This document shows positions 25,204 to 38,240 of a stretch of 64,000 nucleotides of DNA, one piece after another. Location of the stretch: positions 25,962,628-26,026,627 of the forward strand of contig NC_065576.1 in assembly GCF_937616625.2 (NCBI RefSeq). Reading direction: 5' to 3'. A model generated the notes under the pieces. That model ran no database searches. It was not told the origin of the DNA and saw only the letters and a program-made list of their open reading frames with translations. The position numbers were made by a program, and so were the translations under genes. How positions within the stretch are numbered: the first letter of the stretch is position 1; each line of letters opens with the position of its first letter. The stretch comes from Mercurialis annua. Its lineage: Eukaryota > Streptophyta > Magnoliopsida > Malpighiales > Euphorbiaceae.

Positions 25204-27125
25204 TATGTCGTGTCTCAAGTCTCTTTAATGCGTCGTTCTGATTACCTAAGCATGGTTAGGTTTTTATACGCAAAGTGTGCATGAAAAGTGACGCCAGATT
25301 AGTATGTCGCGTCTCAAATCTCTTTAACGCGTCGTTCCGATTACCTAAGCATGGTTAGGTTATATTATGCAAAGTGTGCGTGAAAAGTGATGCCAGATTA
25401 GTACGTCGCGTCTCAATTCTCTTTAACGCGTCGTTCCGATTACCTAAGCATAGTTAGGTTATATTACGCAAAGTGTGCGTGAAAAGTGACGCTAGATTAG
25501 TATGTCGCGTCTCAAGTCACTTTAACTCGTCGTTCCGATAACCTAAGCATGGTTAGGTTATATTACGCAAAGTGTGCGTGAAAAGTGACGCTAGATTAGT
25601 AAGTCGCGTCACAAGTCTCTCTAACGCGTCGTTCCGATTACCTAAGCATGGTTAGGTTATATTACACAAAGTGTGTGAAAAAGTGACACTAGATTAGTAC
25701 GACGCGTCTCAAGTCTCTCTAACACGTTATTCCAACTACCTAAGCATGGCTAGGTTATATTACGCAAAATGTGCGTGAAAAGTGATGCTAGATTAGTATG
25801 TCGCGTATCAAGTCTCTCTAACGAGTCTTTCCGATTTCCTAAGCATGGTTAGCTAATATTACGCAAAGTGTGCGTAAAAAGTGACGCTAGATTAGTATTA
25901 CGCGTCTCAAGTCTCTTTTACGCGTCATTTCGATTACCATGCTTATGTCGCGTCACAAGTCTCTCTATTCATCGTTCCGATTACCTAAGCATGGTTAGGT
26001 TATATTACGCAAAGTGTGCGTGAAAAGTAACAATAGATTAGAATGTCGCCTCTTAAGTCTCTCTAACGTTTCGTTCCGATTACCTAATCATGGTAAGGTT
26101 ATATTACGCAAAGAGTGCGTGAAAAGTTATGTTAGATTAGTATGTCGCGTCTCAAGTCTATTTATCGCGTCGTTCTGATTACCTAAGCATGGTTATGTTG
26201 TATTACGCAAAATGTGCGTGAAAAATGACAATGGATTAGTATGTCGCGTCTCAAGTCTATCTAACGCGTCTTTCCGATTACCTAAGCATGGTTAGGTAAT
26301 ATTACGCAAAGTGTGCCTGAAAAGTGACGCTAGATTAGTATGTCGCATCTCAAGTCTCTTTAACGCGTCGTTTCAATTACCATGCTTATCTTGCGTCATA
26401 AGTCTCGTTAACGCGTCGTTACAATTACCTAAACATGGTTAGGTTATATTAAGCAAAGAGTGCGTGAAAAGAGGCGCTGGATTAGTATGTCGCGTCCCTA
26501 GTTCTCAAACGCGTCGTTCCGATTTTCTAAGCATGGTTAGGTTATATTACGCAAAGTGTGCGTTTAAGGTGATGCTAGATTAGTATGGCGAGTTTCAAGT
26601 CTCTTTAATGCGTTGTTTCGATTACCATGCTTATTTCGCGTCACAAGTCTCTCTAACGCGTCTTTCCGATTACCTAAGCACGGTTAGGTTATATTATGCG
26701 AAGTGTTCGTGAAAAATGACAATTGATTAGTATGTCGCTTCTCAAGTCTATCTAACGCATCGTTCCGATTACCTAAGCATGGTTAGGTTATATTACGCAA
26801 AGTGTGCTTGAAAAGTGACACTAAATTATTATGTCGCGTCTAAATTCTCTTTAACGCGTTGTTCCGATTACCTAACCATGGTTATGTTATATTATGCGAA
26901 GTGTGTGTAATGAGTGACACTAGATTAGTATATCGCATCTCAAGTCTCTTCAGCGCGTCTTTCCGATCTCCTAAACATGGTCAGGATATATTACGCAAAG
27001 TGTGCGTAAAAGGTGACGCTAGATTAGTATGTCGCGTCTAAAGTTCTCTAACGCGTTGTTCCGATTTCCTAGGCATGGTTTGGTTATATAACGCAAAGTG
27101 TACGTGAAAAGTGACACTAGATTAC
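25204..27125 (-). repeat. higher-order repeat unit B, 1,922 bp
   Basis: Second copy of unit A at an offset of 1,922 bp after the extra monomer. By eye there are only scattered single-base differences, so the duplication is young compared with the surrounding diverged monomers. Confidence 0.93.
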
Positions 27126-29463
27126 TATGTCGCGTCTCAATTCTCTCTAACGCGTCGTTCCGATTACCTAAGCATGGTTAGGTTATATATTACGCATAGT
27201 GTGCGTGAAAAATGACAATGGATTATTATGTCGCGTGTCAAGTCTATTTAACACGTCGTTACGATTACCTAAGCATGGTTAGGTTATATTATGCAAAGTG
27301 TGTGTGAAAAATGACAATAGATTAGTATGTCGCGTCTCAAGTGTATCTAACACATCGTTCCGATTACCTATGCATGGTTAGGTTATATTACACAAAATAC
27401 GCGTGAAATGGGACATTAGATTTGTATGTCGCGGCTCAAGTGTCTTTGACGTATCGTTCCGATTACCATGCTTATGTTGCGTCACAAGTCTCTCTAACGC
27501 GTCGTTCAGATTACCTAAGCATGGTTAGGTTATATTACGTAAAGCGTGCATGAAAAGTAACAATAGATTAGTATGTCGCGTATCAATTCTATTTAACGCG
27601 TCATTCTGATTACCTAAGCATTCTTAGGTTATATAAGGCAAAGAGTGCGTGAAAAGTGATGCTAGATTAGTATGTCGCGTCTCAAGTCTCTTTAACGTGT
27701 CGTTCTGATTACCTAAGCATGGTTAGGTTATATTACACAAAGTGTGCATTTTAGATTAGTATGTCGGGTCTCAAGTCTTTGTAACGCGTCGTTTTGATAA
27801 CCATGTTTATGTCGCATCTCAAGTCTCTCTAACACGTCGATCTGATTACCTAAGCATCATGGTTAGGTTATTACTCAAAGTGTGCGGGAAAAGTGACGCT
27901 AGATTAGTATGTCGCGTTTCAAGTCTCTTTCACGCGTCGTTCATATTACCTAAGAATGGTTAGGTTATATTACGCAAAGTGTGCGCGAAAAGTGCCGCTA
28001 AAATAGTATGTTGCGTCTCAAGTCTCTTTAACGCATCGTTCTTATTACCTAAGCATGGTTAGATTTTATTACGCCAAGTGCGCGTTGAAAGTGTCGCTAG
28101 GTTAGTATGTCGCGTCACAAGTCTCTCTAACGCGTCGTTCCATTACCTAAGCTTTGTTAGGTTATATTACACATAGTGTGCGTGAAAAGTGACGCTAGAT
28201 TAGTATGTCGCATCTCAATTCTCTTTAATGCGTCGTTTCGATTACCTAATTATGGTTAGGTTATGTTACGCAAGTGTGCGTGAAAAGTGACGCTAGATTT
28301 GTATGTCGCGTCTCAAGTTTCCTTAACGTGTCATTCCGATTACCTAAGCATGGTTTGGTTATATTACGCAAAGTGTGTATGAAAAGTGACAAAAGATTAT
28401 TAGTATGTCGCCTCTCAAGTCACTTTAACGCGTCGTTCTAATTACCTAAGTATGGTAGGTTATATTACATGAAGTGTGCGTGAAAAGTGACACTAGATTA
28501 GTATGTCACATATTTAGTCTCTTTAATGCGTCGTTCCGATTACTTAAGTACGGTTAGGTTATTTTATGCAAAGTGTGTGTGAAAAGTGACGCTAGATAAG
28601 TATGTCGCGTCTCAAGTCTCTTTATCGCGTCGTTTCGATTGCCATGCTTATGTCGCGTCACAAGTTTCTCTAAAGCGTCGTTCCGAATACCTAAGCTTGG
28701 TTAGGTTATATTGCGCGAAGTGTACGTGAAAAGTAACAATAGATTAATATGTCGTGTCTCAAGTCTCTTTAACGCGTCATTCCAATTATCTAAGCATGGT
28801 TAGGCTATATTACGCAAAGCGTGCGTGAATAGTGACACTAGATTAGTATGTCGTGTCTCAAGTCTCTTTAACGCGTCGTAACAATTACCTAAGCATGGTT
28901 AGGGTATATTACGCCAAATGCGCTTTAAACGTTTTGCTAGATTAGTATGGCGCGTGTCAAGTCTCTCTAACGCGTCAGTTCGATTACCATGCTTATGCAG
29001 CGTCACAAGTCTCTCTAACACATCGTTCCGATTACCTAAGCATGGTTAGGTTATATTACGCAAAGTGTGCGTGAAAAGTCACAAAAGATTAGTATGTCAT
29101 GTCTCAAGTCTCTTTATCGCGTCTTTTCGATTACCTAAGCATGGTTAGGTTATTTTACGCAAAGTGTACATGAAAAGTGACGCTAGATTAGTATGTCGCG
29201 TCTCAAGTCACTTTAACGCGTCGTTCCGATTACCTAAGCATGGTTAGGTTATATTATGCAAAATGTGGAAGCTAGATTAGTATGTCGCGTCTCACGTCTC
29301 TTTAAGTTCTGATTACCTATGCATGGTTAGGTTATATTACACAACATGTGCGTGAAAAGTGATGCTAGATTAGTATGTTGCGTCTTAAGTTTCTTAAATG
29401 CGTCATTTTGATTACCTAAGCATGGTAAAAGTTATAGTATGCATGAAAAGTGACGCTAGATTA

Positions 29464-29471
29464 CATGTCGC
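29464..29471 (+). repeat. left 8-bp target-site duplication CATGTCGC
   Basis: CATGTCGC lies directly before CAGTGTTTTAAAAACCG and is repeated at 30,287-30,294. It is part of the satellite monomer (…GTATGTCGCGTCTC…), so the target was array DNA. Confidence 0.95.
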
Positions 29472-29484
29472 CAGTGTTTTAAAA

Positions 29485-29650
29485 ACCGGACCGGACCGGC
29501 CGGTTCAACCGGTTGAACCGCAAATCGTAACCTCATTCGGTCCAAATTACCTATACGAACCGGAAATACGGTTAAACCGGATAAAACCGGATAAAACCGG
29601 AATAACCGGATCAAACCGCCGAACCGCCCAATTTTAACAAACCGGCCGGT
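29485..29650. repeat. 5' subterminal AACCGG/CCGGTT motif array
   Basis: Dense tandem and inverted AACCGG units: GGACCGGACCGG near the tip, then GGTTCAACCGGTTGAACC, then several AAACCGGAT units and a final AACCGGCCGGTT. The arrangement is asymmetric relative to the 3' side, where GGTTGAACC units and CCGCTGCCTCTGCCGG occur. Confidence 0.88.
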
Positions 29651-30194
29651 TATCATTTTTTAGCAGCATTTTATAAAGAAAAGGAGAAAACGAAGATAAC
29701 AGGTTAGTTAATTTCAAATCCAAATTAAAACTTTCTTCTTTATTCAATAAAATGGGATACCTTTTCTTTTATTGTAAGCTAAAAATTATTTTAAATTGTG
29801 ATTAAAGATTAAAACTTTTGTTTTTGTTCAATAAGATTAAAGAAAAAATAAAACCCATTTGAAATAGATCTTGCAGATTGGAGTCGGCCAATAAAATTAA
29901 AAAATGCTTCAATCAGTAAAAGAATAAATCATTGAGAAATTTTCTTTGAAGAAATTGAAAAATGGTTGGAGAAATTGAAAGAAGGGGGCGGGTAAGGCTG
30001 TGAGAGAAGAGAAGAAAGTCTTTGGATAAAGTGATGTTAGATTAGGGTTTGGTGAGGTGTGATAGCATTTCAAAATAAATAGGATTAAAGACAAGTGTTT
30101 GGGCCTCAGAAGAACAGCCCACATTCTTTCTTTCCTTTTTCTATTTGAATATAACAGAGCAACATATATTTAATTTTCGACAAGTTCACTCATT

Positions 30195-30270
30195 CGGTTC
30201 AACCGCCGGTTGAACCGGTTGAACCGGTCGAACCGGTATCCGCTGCCTCTGCCGGTTTGATCAACGGTTC
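30195..30270. repeat. 3' subterminal CCGGTT motif array
   Basis: Contains CGGTTCAACCGCCGG, GGTTGAACCGG twice and GGTCGAACCGG, then a short unique stretch, before the 17-bp inverted terminus. It mirrors the motif content but not the order of the 5' array. Confidence 0.85.
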
Positions 30271-30286
30271 GGTTTTTAAAACACTG

Positions 30287-30294
30287 CATGTCGC
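30287..30294 (+). repeat. right 8-bp target-site duplication CATGTCGC
   Basis: Exact second copy of the target duplication. The satellite then continues (TTCGTAAGTCTCTC…) in reverse orientation. No mismatch between the two copies is consistent with a fairly recent insertion. Confidence 0.95.
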
Positions 30295-32470
30295 TTCGTA
30301 AGTCTCTCTAACGCATCGTTCTGATTACCTAAGCAAAGTTAGGTTATATTATACAAAGTGTGCATGACAAGTCACCATAGCATCACAAGTCTCTTGAACG
30401 CGTCGTTCCGATTACCTAAGCATGGTTAAGTTATTTTATGCAAAGTGCAAAGTGACGCTAGATTAGTATGTCGTGTCTCAAGTCTCTTTAACGCGTTGTT
30501 TTGATTACTTAAGCATGGTTAGGTTATATTATGCAAAGTGTGCATGAAAAGTGACGCTAGATTAGTATGTCGCGCCTCAAGTCTCTCTATCGCGTCGTTC
30601 CAATTACCTAAGCATGACTAGGTTATATTACACAAAGTTTGCGTGAAAAATGCCGCTAGATAAGTATGTCATGTCTCAAGTCTCTTTATCGCGTCGTATC
30701 GATTACCATGCTTATGTCGCGTCACAAGTCTCTCTAACGCGTCGTTCGTGAAAAATAACAATTGATTAGTATGTTTTGTCCCAAGTCTCTTTAACGCGTC
30801 GTTCCGATTACCTAAGCATGGTTAAGTCAATTACGCAAAGAGTGCGTGAATAGTGATGCTAGATTAGTATGTCGCGTCACAAGTCTCTCTAACGCGTCGT
30901 TCTGACTACATAAGTATGGTTAGGTTAGATTACGCAAAGTGTGCATGAAAAGTAACGCAAGATTAGTATGTCGCATCTAAAGTCTCTTTAACGAGTCGTT
31001 CTGATTACCTAAGGATGGTTAGGTTATATTATGAAAAATGTGCGTGAAAATTGACGCTAGATAAGTATGTCGCGTCTCAATTCTCTTTAACGTGTCATTC
31101 TGATTTTCTAAACATAGTTAGGTCATATTACGCAAAGTGTGCGTGAAAAGTGACGCTAGATTGGTATGTCGCCTCTCAAGTCTCTTTAACGCGTCGTTCC
31201 AATTATCTAAGCATGGTTATGTTATATTATGCAAAGTGCGCGTAAAAAGTGACGCTAGATTAGTATGGCGCGTCATAAGTCTCTTTAACGCGTTGTTTCG
31301 ATTACAATCCTTGTGACGCGTCACAAGTCTTTCTAACGTGTCGTTCCGATTACCTAAGCATGGTTAGGTTATATTAAGCAAATAGTACGTGAAAAGTGGC
31401 AGAAGATTAGTAAGTCGCGTCTCAAGCATCTACAATGTGTCGTTCCGATTACTTAAGCATGGTTAGGTTATATTACGCAAAGCGTGCGTTAAAAGTGCCG
31501 CTAGATTAGAATGTCGCGTTCCAAGTCTCTTTGACGCGTCGTTCCGATTACCTAAGCATGGTTAGCTAATATTACGAGAAGTGTGCGTGAAAAGTCACGC
31601 TAGATTAGTATGTCGAGTCACAAGTCTCTCTAACACGTCGTTCCGATTACCTAAGCATGGTTAGGTTATTTCACGCAAAGTGTGCGTGAAAAGTGACGCA
31701 AGATTAGTATGTCGCGTCTCAAGTCTCTTTAACGCGTCTTTCGATTCCCTAAGAATGGTTAGGTTATATTAAGAAAAGTGTGCATGAAAACTGACGCTAG
31801 ATTAGTATGGCACGTCTCAAGTATCTTTGACGCGTTGTTTCGATTACCATGCTTATTTCGTGTCATAAGTCTCTCTAAAGCGTCGTTCCAACTAACAAAG
31901 CATGGTTAGGTTATATTATGCAATGTGCGCGTAAAAAGTGACGCTAGATTAGTATATCGCGTCTTAAGTCTCTTTCACGCGTCGTTCCGATTACCTAACC
32001 GTGGTTAGGTTACATTACACAAAGAGTGCGAGAATAGTGACGCTAGATTAGCATGACGCGTCATACGTATCTTTAACGTCATTCCGATTACCTAAGCATG
32101 GTTAGGTTGTTTTACTCAAAGTGTAAATGAAATGTGACCCTAGATGAGTATGGCGCGTCTCAAATCTTTTTAACGCGTCGTTCCGATTACCTAAGCTTGG
32201 TTTGGATATATTACGCAGAGTGTGCTTGAAAAGCGACGCTAGATTAGTATGTCGCCTCTCAAGTCTCTTTAACGTGTTGTTCCGACTATCTAAGCATGAT
32301 TATGTTATATTACGCAAAGTGTTCATAAAAGGTGACACTAGATTAGTATGTTGCGTCTCAAGTCTCTTTAACGCGTCGTTCCAATTACCTAAGCATAGTT
32401 AGGTTATATTACGCAAAGTGTGCATGAAAATTGACGCTAGATTAGTATGTTTCGCCTCCAGTCTTTTTAA

Positions 32471-32483
32471 CGCATTAAACGCC
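32471..32483. other. second orientation-switch junction
   Basis: Reverse-sense satellite (CCTCCAGTCTTTTTAACGC) changes to forward sense (CGCCATACTAATCTAGCGTC) within CGCATTAAACGCC. There is no full palindrome here, only the weak inverted motif TTAACGCATTAA. Rejoining the flanks by simple inversion with the junction at 19,734 would leave monomers lacking part of their sequence on both sides, so small losses accompanied the event or it was more complex. Confidence 0.88.
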
Positions 32484-35400
32484 ATACTAATCTAGCGTCA
32501 CTTTTCACGCACGCATTGCGTATTATAACCTAACAATGCTTAGGTAATTGGGACGACGCGTTAAATAGACATGAGACGCGATATACTATTGTCATTTTTC
32601 ATGCGCACTTTGCGTAATATAACCTAACCATGCTTAGGTAATCATAACAACGCATTAGAGAGACTTCTGACGAGACATATGCATGGTAATCGATACGACA
32701 CGTTAAAGAGACTTGAGACGCGCGATATTAAATAGCGTCACTTTTTACGCACACTTTGCGTAATATAACCTAACCATGCTTAGGAAATCGGAACGACGCG
32801 TTAGAGAGATTTGAGACGCGACAAATTAATCTAGCCTCACTTTTCAAGCACACTTTGCGTAATATAACCTAACCATGCTTAGGTAATCGGAACGAAGCGC
32901 TAAAGAGACTTGAGACGCGGCATACTAATCTAACGTCACTTTTCACGCACACTTTTCGTAATATAACCTAACCATTAGGTAATCAAAACGACACGTTAGA
33001 GAGACTTGTTACGCGACATAAGCATGGTAATCGAAACAACGCGTTAAAGATACTTTAGACGCGACATACTAATTTAGCGTCACTTTTCACGCAAACTTTG
33101 CGTAATATAACCTAACCATGCTTAGGTAGTCGGAACAACGCGTTAAAGAGAATTAAGACGTGACAATTTAATCTAGCGTCACTTTTCAAGAACACTTTGC
33201 GTAATATAACCTAACCATGCTTAGGTAATCGGAACGACACGTTAAAGAGACTTAAGACGCGGCATACTAATCTAGCGTCACTGAAAACGCACACTTTACG
33301 TAATATAACCTAACCATGCTTAGGTAAGCAAAGCGACGTGTTAGAGAGACTTGTGACGCGGCATAAGAATGGTAATCGAAACAACGCGTTAAATAGACTT
33401 GAGACGCGACATACTAATCTAGCATTACTTTTCACGCACACTTTGCTTAATAACCTAACCATTCTTAGGTAATCGGAACTACGCGTTAAATAGACATGAG
33501 AGGAGACATACTAATCTAGCGTCACTTTTCACGCACGCTTTGCGTAATATAACCTAAGCATGCTTAGGTAATCGGAACAACGCGTTAAAAAGAATTGAGA
33601 TGCGACTTACTAATCTAGCGTCATTATTCCTGCACACTTTGCATAATATAACCTAACCATGCTTAGGTAATCGGAACGACGCGTTAGATATACTTAATAC
33701 GCGACATACTAATCTATTGTCATTTTACACGCACACTTTGCGTATAATATAACCAAACCATGGTTAAGTAATTGGAACCACACGTTAAATAGACTTGAGA
33801 TGCGATATACTAATCTATTGTCATTTTTCACGCACACTTTGCGTAATATAACCTAACCATGCTTAGGTAATCCGAACGACGCGTTTGAGAGACTTCTGAC
33901 GCGACATAAGCATGGTAATCGGAACTACGCATTAAAGAGACTTGAGACAAAACATACTCATATAGGGTCACTTTTTACGCACACTTCGCGTAAGATAACT
34001 TAACCTTGCTTAGGTAATCGGAACGACGCGTTAAAGACTCTTCAGACTGGACATACTAATCTAGCGTCACTTTTCACGCACATTTTGCATAATATAGCCT
34101 AACCATGCTTAGATAATCGGAACGGCGCGTTAAAGAGACTTGTAATGCGACATACTAATCTATTGATCCTTTTCATGCACGCTAGGTAATCGGAACGACG
34201 CGTTAGAGAGACTTGTGACGCGACATAAGCATGGTAATCGAAAAGAAGCGTTACGGACACTTGAGACGCGACGTACTAATCTAGCATCACTTTCCATGCA
34301 AACTTTGTGTAATATAACCTAACCATGCTTAGGCAATCGAAACGATGCGTTAAAGAGAATTGAGACGCGACAAATTAATCTAGCGTCACGTTTTACGCAC
34401 ACCTTGCGTAATATAACCTAACCATTCTTAGGTAATAGGAACGACGCGTTAAATAGACTTGAAACGCGACATCCTAACCAATTGTCATTTTTCACGCACA
34501 CTTTGCGTAATATAACCTAACCATGCTTAGGTAATCAGAACGACGTGTTAGAGAGACTTGTGACGCGACATAAGCTTGGTAGTCGAAACAACGCGTTAAA
34601 TAGACTTGAGACACGCCATACTAATCTAGCGTCACTATTTACGCACACTTTGCATAACCGTCCTTAAGTAATCGGAACGACGCGTTAAAGAGACTTGAGA
34701 CGCGACTTACTTAATATAACCAAACGATGCTTAAGTAATCGGAACGATACATCAAATAGACTTGAGACGCTACATACTAATCTAGCGTCACTTTTCACGC
34801 ACACTTTGCGTAATATAACCAAACCATGCCTAGGTAATCAGAACGACGCGTTAGAGAGACTTCTAACGCGACATAAGCAACATCGATACGACGCGTTAAA
34901 GAGACTTGAACGCGACATACTAATCCAGCGTCACTTTTCACGCATACTTTTCCTAATATAACATAACCATGCTTAGGTAATCGGAACGACGCGTTAGACA
35001 GACTTGAGACATGACATACTAATCTAGCGTCACTATTCACGCACACTTTGCGTAATATAACCTAACCATGTTTAGGTAATTGGAACAACACGGAAAAGAG
35101 AATTGAGACGCGACATACTAATCTAGCGTCACTTTTCACGCACACTTTGTGTAATATAAAATAAGCATGCTTAGGTAATTGGAAGGACGCGTTAAATAGG
35201 CTTGAGATGCGACATACTAATCTATCATCACTTATCATGCACACTTTGCGTAATATAACCTAACCATGCTTAGGTAATCGGAACAACGCGTTAAAGAGAC
35301 TTGAGACATGACATACTAATCTATTGATCCTTTTCACGCACACTTTGCGTACTATAAACTAACCATGCTTAGGTAATCGGAACAACGCGTTAGAGAGACT

Positions 35401-38240
35401 TGTGACGCGACATAAACATGGTAATCGAAACGACGCGTTAAAGAGACTTGAGACACGACATACTAATCTAGCGTCACTTTTCACGCAAACATTGCGTAAT
35501 ATAACCTAACCATGCTTAGTTAATCGAAACGGCACATTAAAGAGCCTTGAGACCCGACATACTAATCTAGCGTCACTTTTTACGCATACCCTGCGTAATA
35601 TAACCTAACCATGCTTGGGTAATAGGAACGACGCATTAAATAGACTTTTGACGCGACATACTAATCTATTGTCATTTTTTTTCACGCACACTTTGTGTAA
35701 TATAAGCTAACCATGCTTAGGTAATCGGAACGACGCGTAAGAAAGACTTGTGACTCGACATAAGCATGGTAATTGAAACGACGCGTTAAAGAGACTTGAA
35801 ACACGTCATACGATTCTTGAGTCGCATTTTACGCACACTTTGTTTAATATAACCTAACCACGCTTAGGTAATCGGAACGACGTGTTATAGAAACTTTAGA
35901 CGCGACATACTAATCTAGGATCACTTTTCACGTACACTTTGCATAATATAACTTAACCATGCATTGATAATCGGAACGACGCGTTAAAGAGACTTGAGAC
36001 GCAACATACTAATCTATCGTCACTTTTCACTCACGCTTTCCGTAATATAACCCAACCATGCTTAGGTAATCGGAATAACGCGATAAAGATAATTGAGACG
36101 CGACATACTAATCCAGCGTGACTTTTCACACACACTTTGCGTACTATAATAGAAACCATGCTTAGGTAATCGGAACGACGCGTTAAATAGACTTGAGATG
36201 CAACATACTAATCAATTGTCACTTTTCACACACACTTTGCGTAATATATCCTAACCATGCTTAGGTAATCGGAACGACGCGTTAAAGAGACTTGAGACAC
36301 GACATACTAATCTATTGGTACTTTTCGCACACACTTTGCGTACAATAACCTAACAATAGTTAGGTAATCGAAACGACGCGTTAGACAGACTTGTGACGCG
36401 ACATAAGCATTGTAATCGTAACGACGCATTAAATAGACTTGCGACATTCTAATCAATTGTAATTTTATATTCACACTCTGTGTAATATAACCTAACCATG
36501 CTTTGGTAATTGGAACGACGTGTTAGAGAAAGTTGTGAGGCGACATAAACGACGCGTTAAAGAGACTTGAGACGCGACATACTAATCTAGCGTCACTTTT
36601 CACGGACACTTTGCGTAATATAACATAACGATGCTGAGGTAATCGGAACGACGTGTTAAAGAGACTTGAGATTCGATATACTAATCTAGCAATACTTTTC
36701 ATGCATACTTTGCGTAAAATAACCCAACCATGCTTATGTAATCGGGACGACGCGTTAAAGAGACTCGAGAAGTGACATGCTAATCTAGCGTCACTTGTCA
36801 TGCACACTTTGCGCAATGTAACATAACCATGCTTAGGTAATCGGAACGACGCATTAAGGAGACTTAAGACGCGGCTTAATAATCTACCGTCACTTTTCCA
36901 CCACACTTTGCGTAATAGAACCTAACCATACTTAGGTAATTAGAATGACGCGTTAGAGAGAGTTGTGACGCAATTTACAAATCTAGCGTTACTTTTCACG
37001 CACACTTTTCGTAATATAACCTATCCATGCGTAGCTAATCTGAATGACGTGTTAGAGAGACTTGTGACGCGGCATACTAATATAGCGTCACTATTCTCGT
37101 ACTCCTTGCATAATATAACCTAACCATGCTTAGGTAATCGGAACGACGCGTTAAAGAGACTTGAGACGCGACATACTAATCTAGCGCTAGTTTTCACGCA
37201 CACTTTGCTTAATAAAATGAAACCAATCATAGGTAATCAGAAAGACGCGTTAAAGAGACTTGTAACGTGACATACTAATCTAGCAGAACTTTTAACGCGC
37301 ACTTGAAGTAATATAACATAACCATTCTTAGGTAATCGGAACGACGCGTTAAAGAGACTTAAGACGCGACATACTAATCTAGCGTCATTATTCTCGCACT
37401 CTTTGCTTATAACCTAACAATGCTTAGGCAATCGGAACGACTCGTTAAAGAGACTTGTGACGCGACATACTAATCTATTGTAACTTTTCACGCACACTTT
37501 GCGTAATATAATCTAACCATGCTTAGCTAATCGGAACAAGGCGTTAGAGAGACTTGTGATGTGATATACTAATCTTGCGTCACTTTTCACGCACACTTTG
37601 TTGAAAAGTTATAGCCTAAACATGTTTAGGTAATTGGAACGACGAGTTAGAGTGACTTGTGACACGACATAAGCATGGTAATCGAAACGACGCGTTATAG
37701 AGACTGTAGACGCGCCATACTAATCTAGCGTCACTTTTTACAAATACTTTGCGTAATATAGCCTAACCATGCTTAGGTAATCGGTATGACGCGTTAAAGA
37801 GACTTGAGACGTGACATACTAATCTAGCGTCACTTTGTACGCACACTTTGCGTAATATAACCTAGCCATGCTTAGTTAATCGGAACGACGCGTTAGAGAG
37901 ACTTGTGACGCGACATAAGCATGACGCATAAAAGAGACTTGAGACGCGCCAAACTAATCTAGCGTCACTTCTTACGCACACTTTGTGTAACCTAACCTAA
38001 CCTAACCATGCTTAGGTAATCGGAGCGACGCGTTAAAGAGAATTGAGTAGCAACATACTAATCTAGCGTCACTTTTCACGCACACTTTGCATAATATAAA
38101 CTAACCATGCTTAGGTAATGGAACGACGCGTTAGAGAAACTGGTGACGTGATATACTAATCTAGCGTTACTTTTAACGCAAATAGAGAGACTTGTGACGC
38201 GACATAAACATGGTTATCAAAATGACCCGTTAAACAGACT
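32484..38240 (+). repeat. diverged forward satellite without detectable higher-order repeat
   Basis: Mostly long monomers, each with private substitutions; short monomers are present (for example GCGACATAAGCATGG near 33,904 and 34,215). I found no repeating register of markers over this 5.8 kb, unlike the flanks. No gene or transposon is seen. Small oddities include the CCTAA expansion at 37,991 and a short monomer with a further internal deletion near 37,915-37,930 (AAGCATGACGCATAAAAG). Confidence 0.82.
37991..38007 (+). repeat. local CCTAA expansion
   Basis: The normal TAACCTAACCATG is expanded to CCTAACCTAACCTAACC. It is a microsatellite-scale slippage of the 5-bp unit already present in the monomer. 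It is not the usual plant telomere unit (CCCTAAA). Confidence 0.85.

Larger units (their letters stand above)
29472..30286. mobile_element. non-autonomous hAT-like DNA transposon, 815 bp
   Basis: The element has perfect 17-bp terminal inverted repeats: CAGTGTTTTAAAAACCG at 29,472-29,488 and its complement at 30,270-30,286. It is flanked by an exact 8-bp duplication (CATGTCGC). CAGTG ends and an 8-bp duplication fit the hAT superfamily. Both subterminal regions (about 29,485-29,650 and 30,195-30,270) are packed with AACCGG/CCGGTT motifs, many palindromic (CCGGTTCAACCGG, CCGGTTGAACCGG), as expected of transposase-binding arrays. The centre (about 29,653-30,190) is AT-rich with purine-rich stretches. 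It has no transposase frame; the longest frames (66-79 codons) run through the CCGGTT repeats or the AT-rich core and look accidental. I do not recognise the named family. Confidence 0.92.
19749..32470 (-). repeat. 99-bp satellite array, reverse-oriented domain II
   Basis: The same monomer on the opposite strand: CCTAAGCATGGTTAGG, TTATATTACGCAAAGTGTGC, GTGACGCTAGATTAGTATG, GTCTCTTTAACGCGTCGTTC. Short monomers appear as TTACCATGCTTATGTCGCGT. The parts outside 23.2-27.1 kb (19.75-23.18, 27.13-29.46 and 30.3-32.47 kb) show individually diverged monomers and no higher-order period I could detect. The hAT-like element is the only insertion. No gene is seen. Confidence 0.96.

Noticed and set aside
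29909..30124. 71-codon minus-strand frame in the hAT-like element
   Set aside because: Low-complexity composition, no hAT transposase motif and no continuation; a full hAT transposase would be several hundred residues.
34695..34961. Plus-strand frame of 88 codons with NRNDALKRLETRHTNLASLF-like repeats
   Set aside because: Same explanation on the other strand; it overlaps an equally long minus-strand frame (34,795-35,046), as expected of a stop-poor repeat and not of a gene.
36523..36906. 127-codon minus-strand frame of tandem 33-residue peptides (core VKSDARLVCRVSSLFNASF)
   Set aside because: It is a translation of the satellite itself: the frame opens only where the stop at CCTAACC has mutated, and substitutions show no codon-position pattern by eye. 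No known protein family is recognised.
37981..38010. Interstitial telomere repeat
   Set aside because: Only about three CCTAA units, derived from the monomer's own CCTAACC; not the plant TTTAGGG type.
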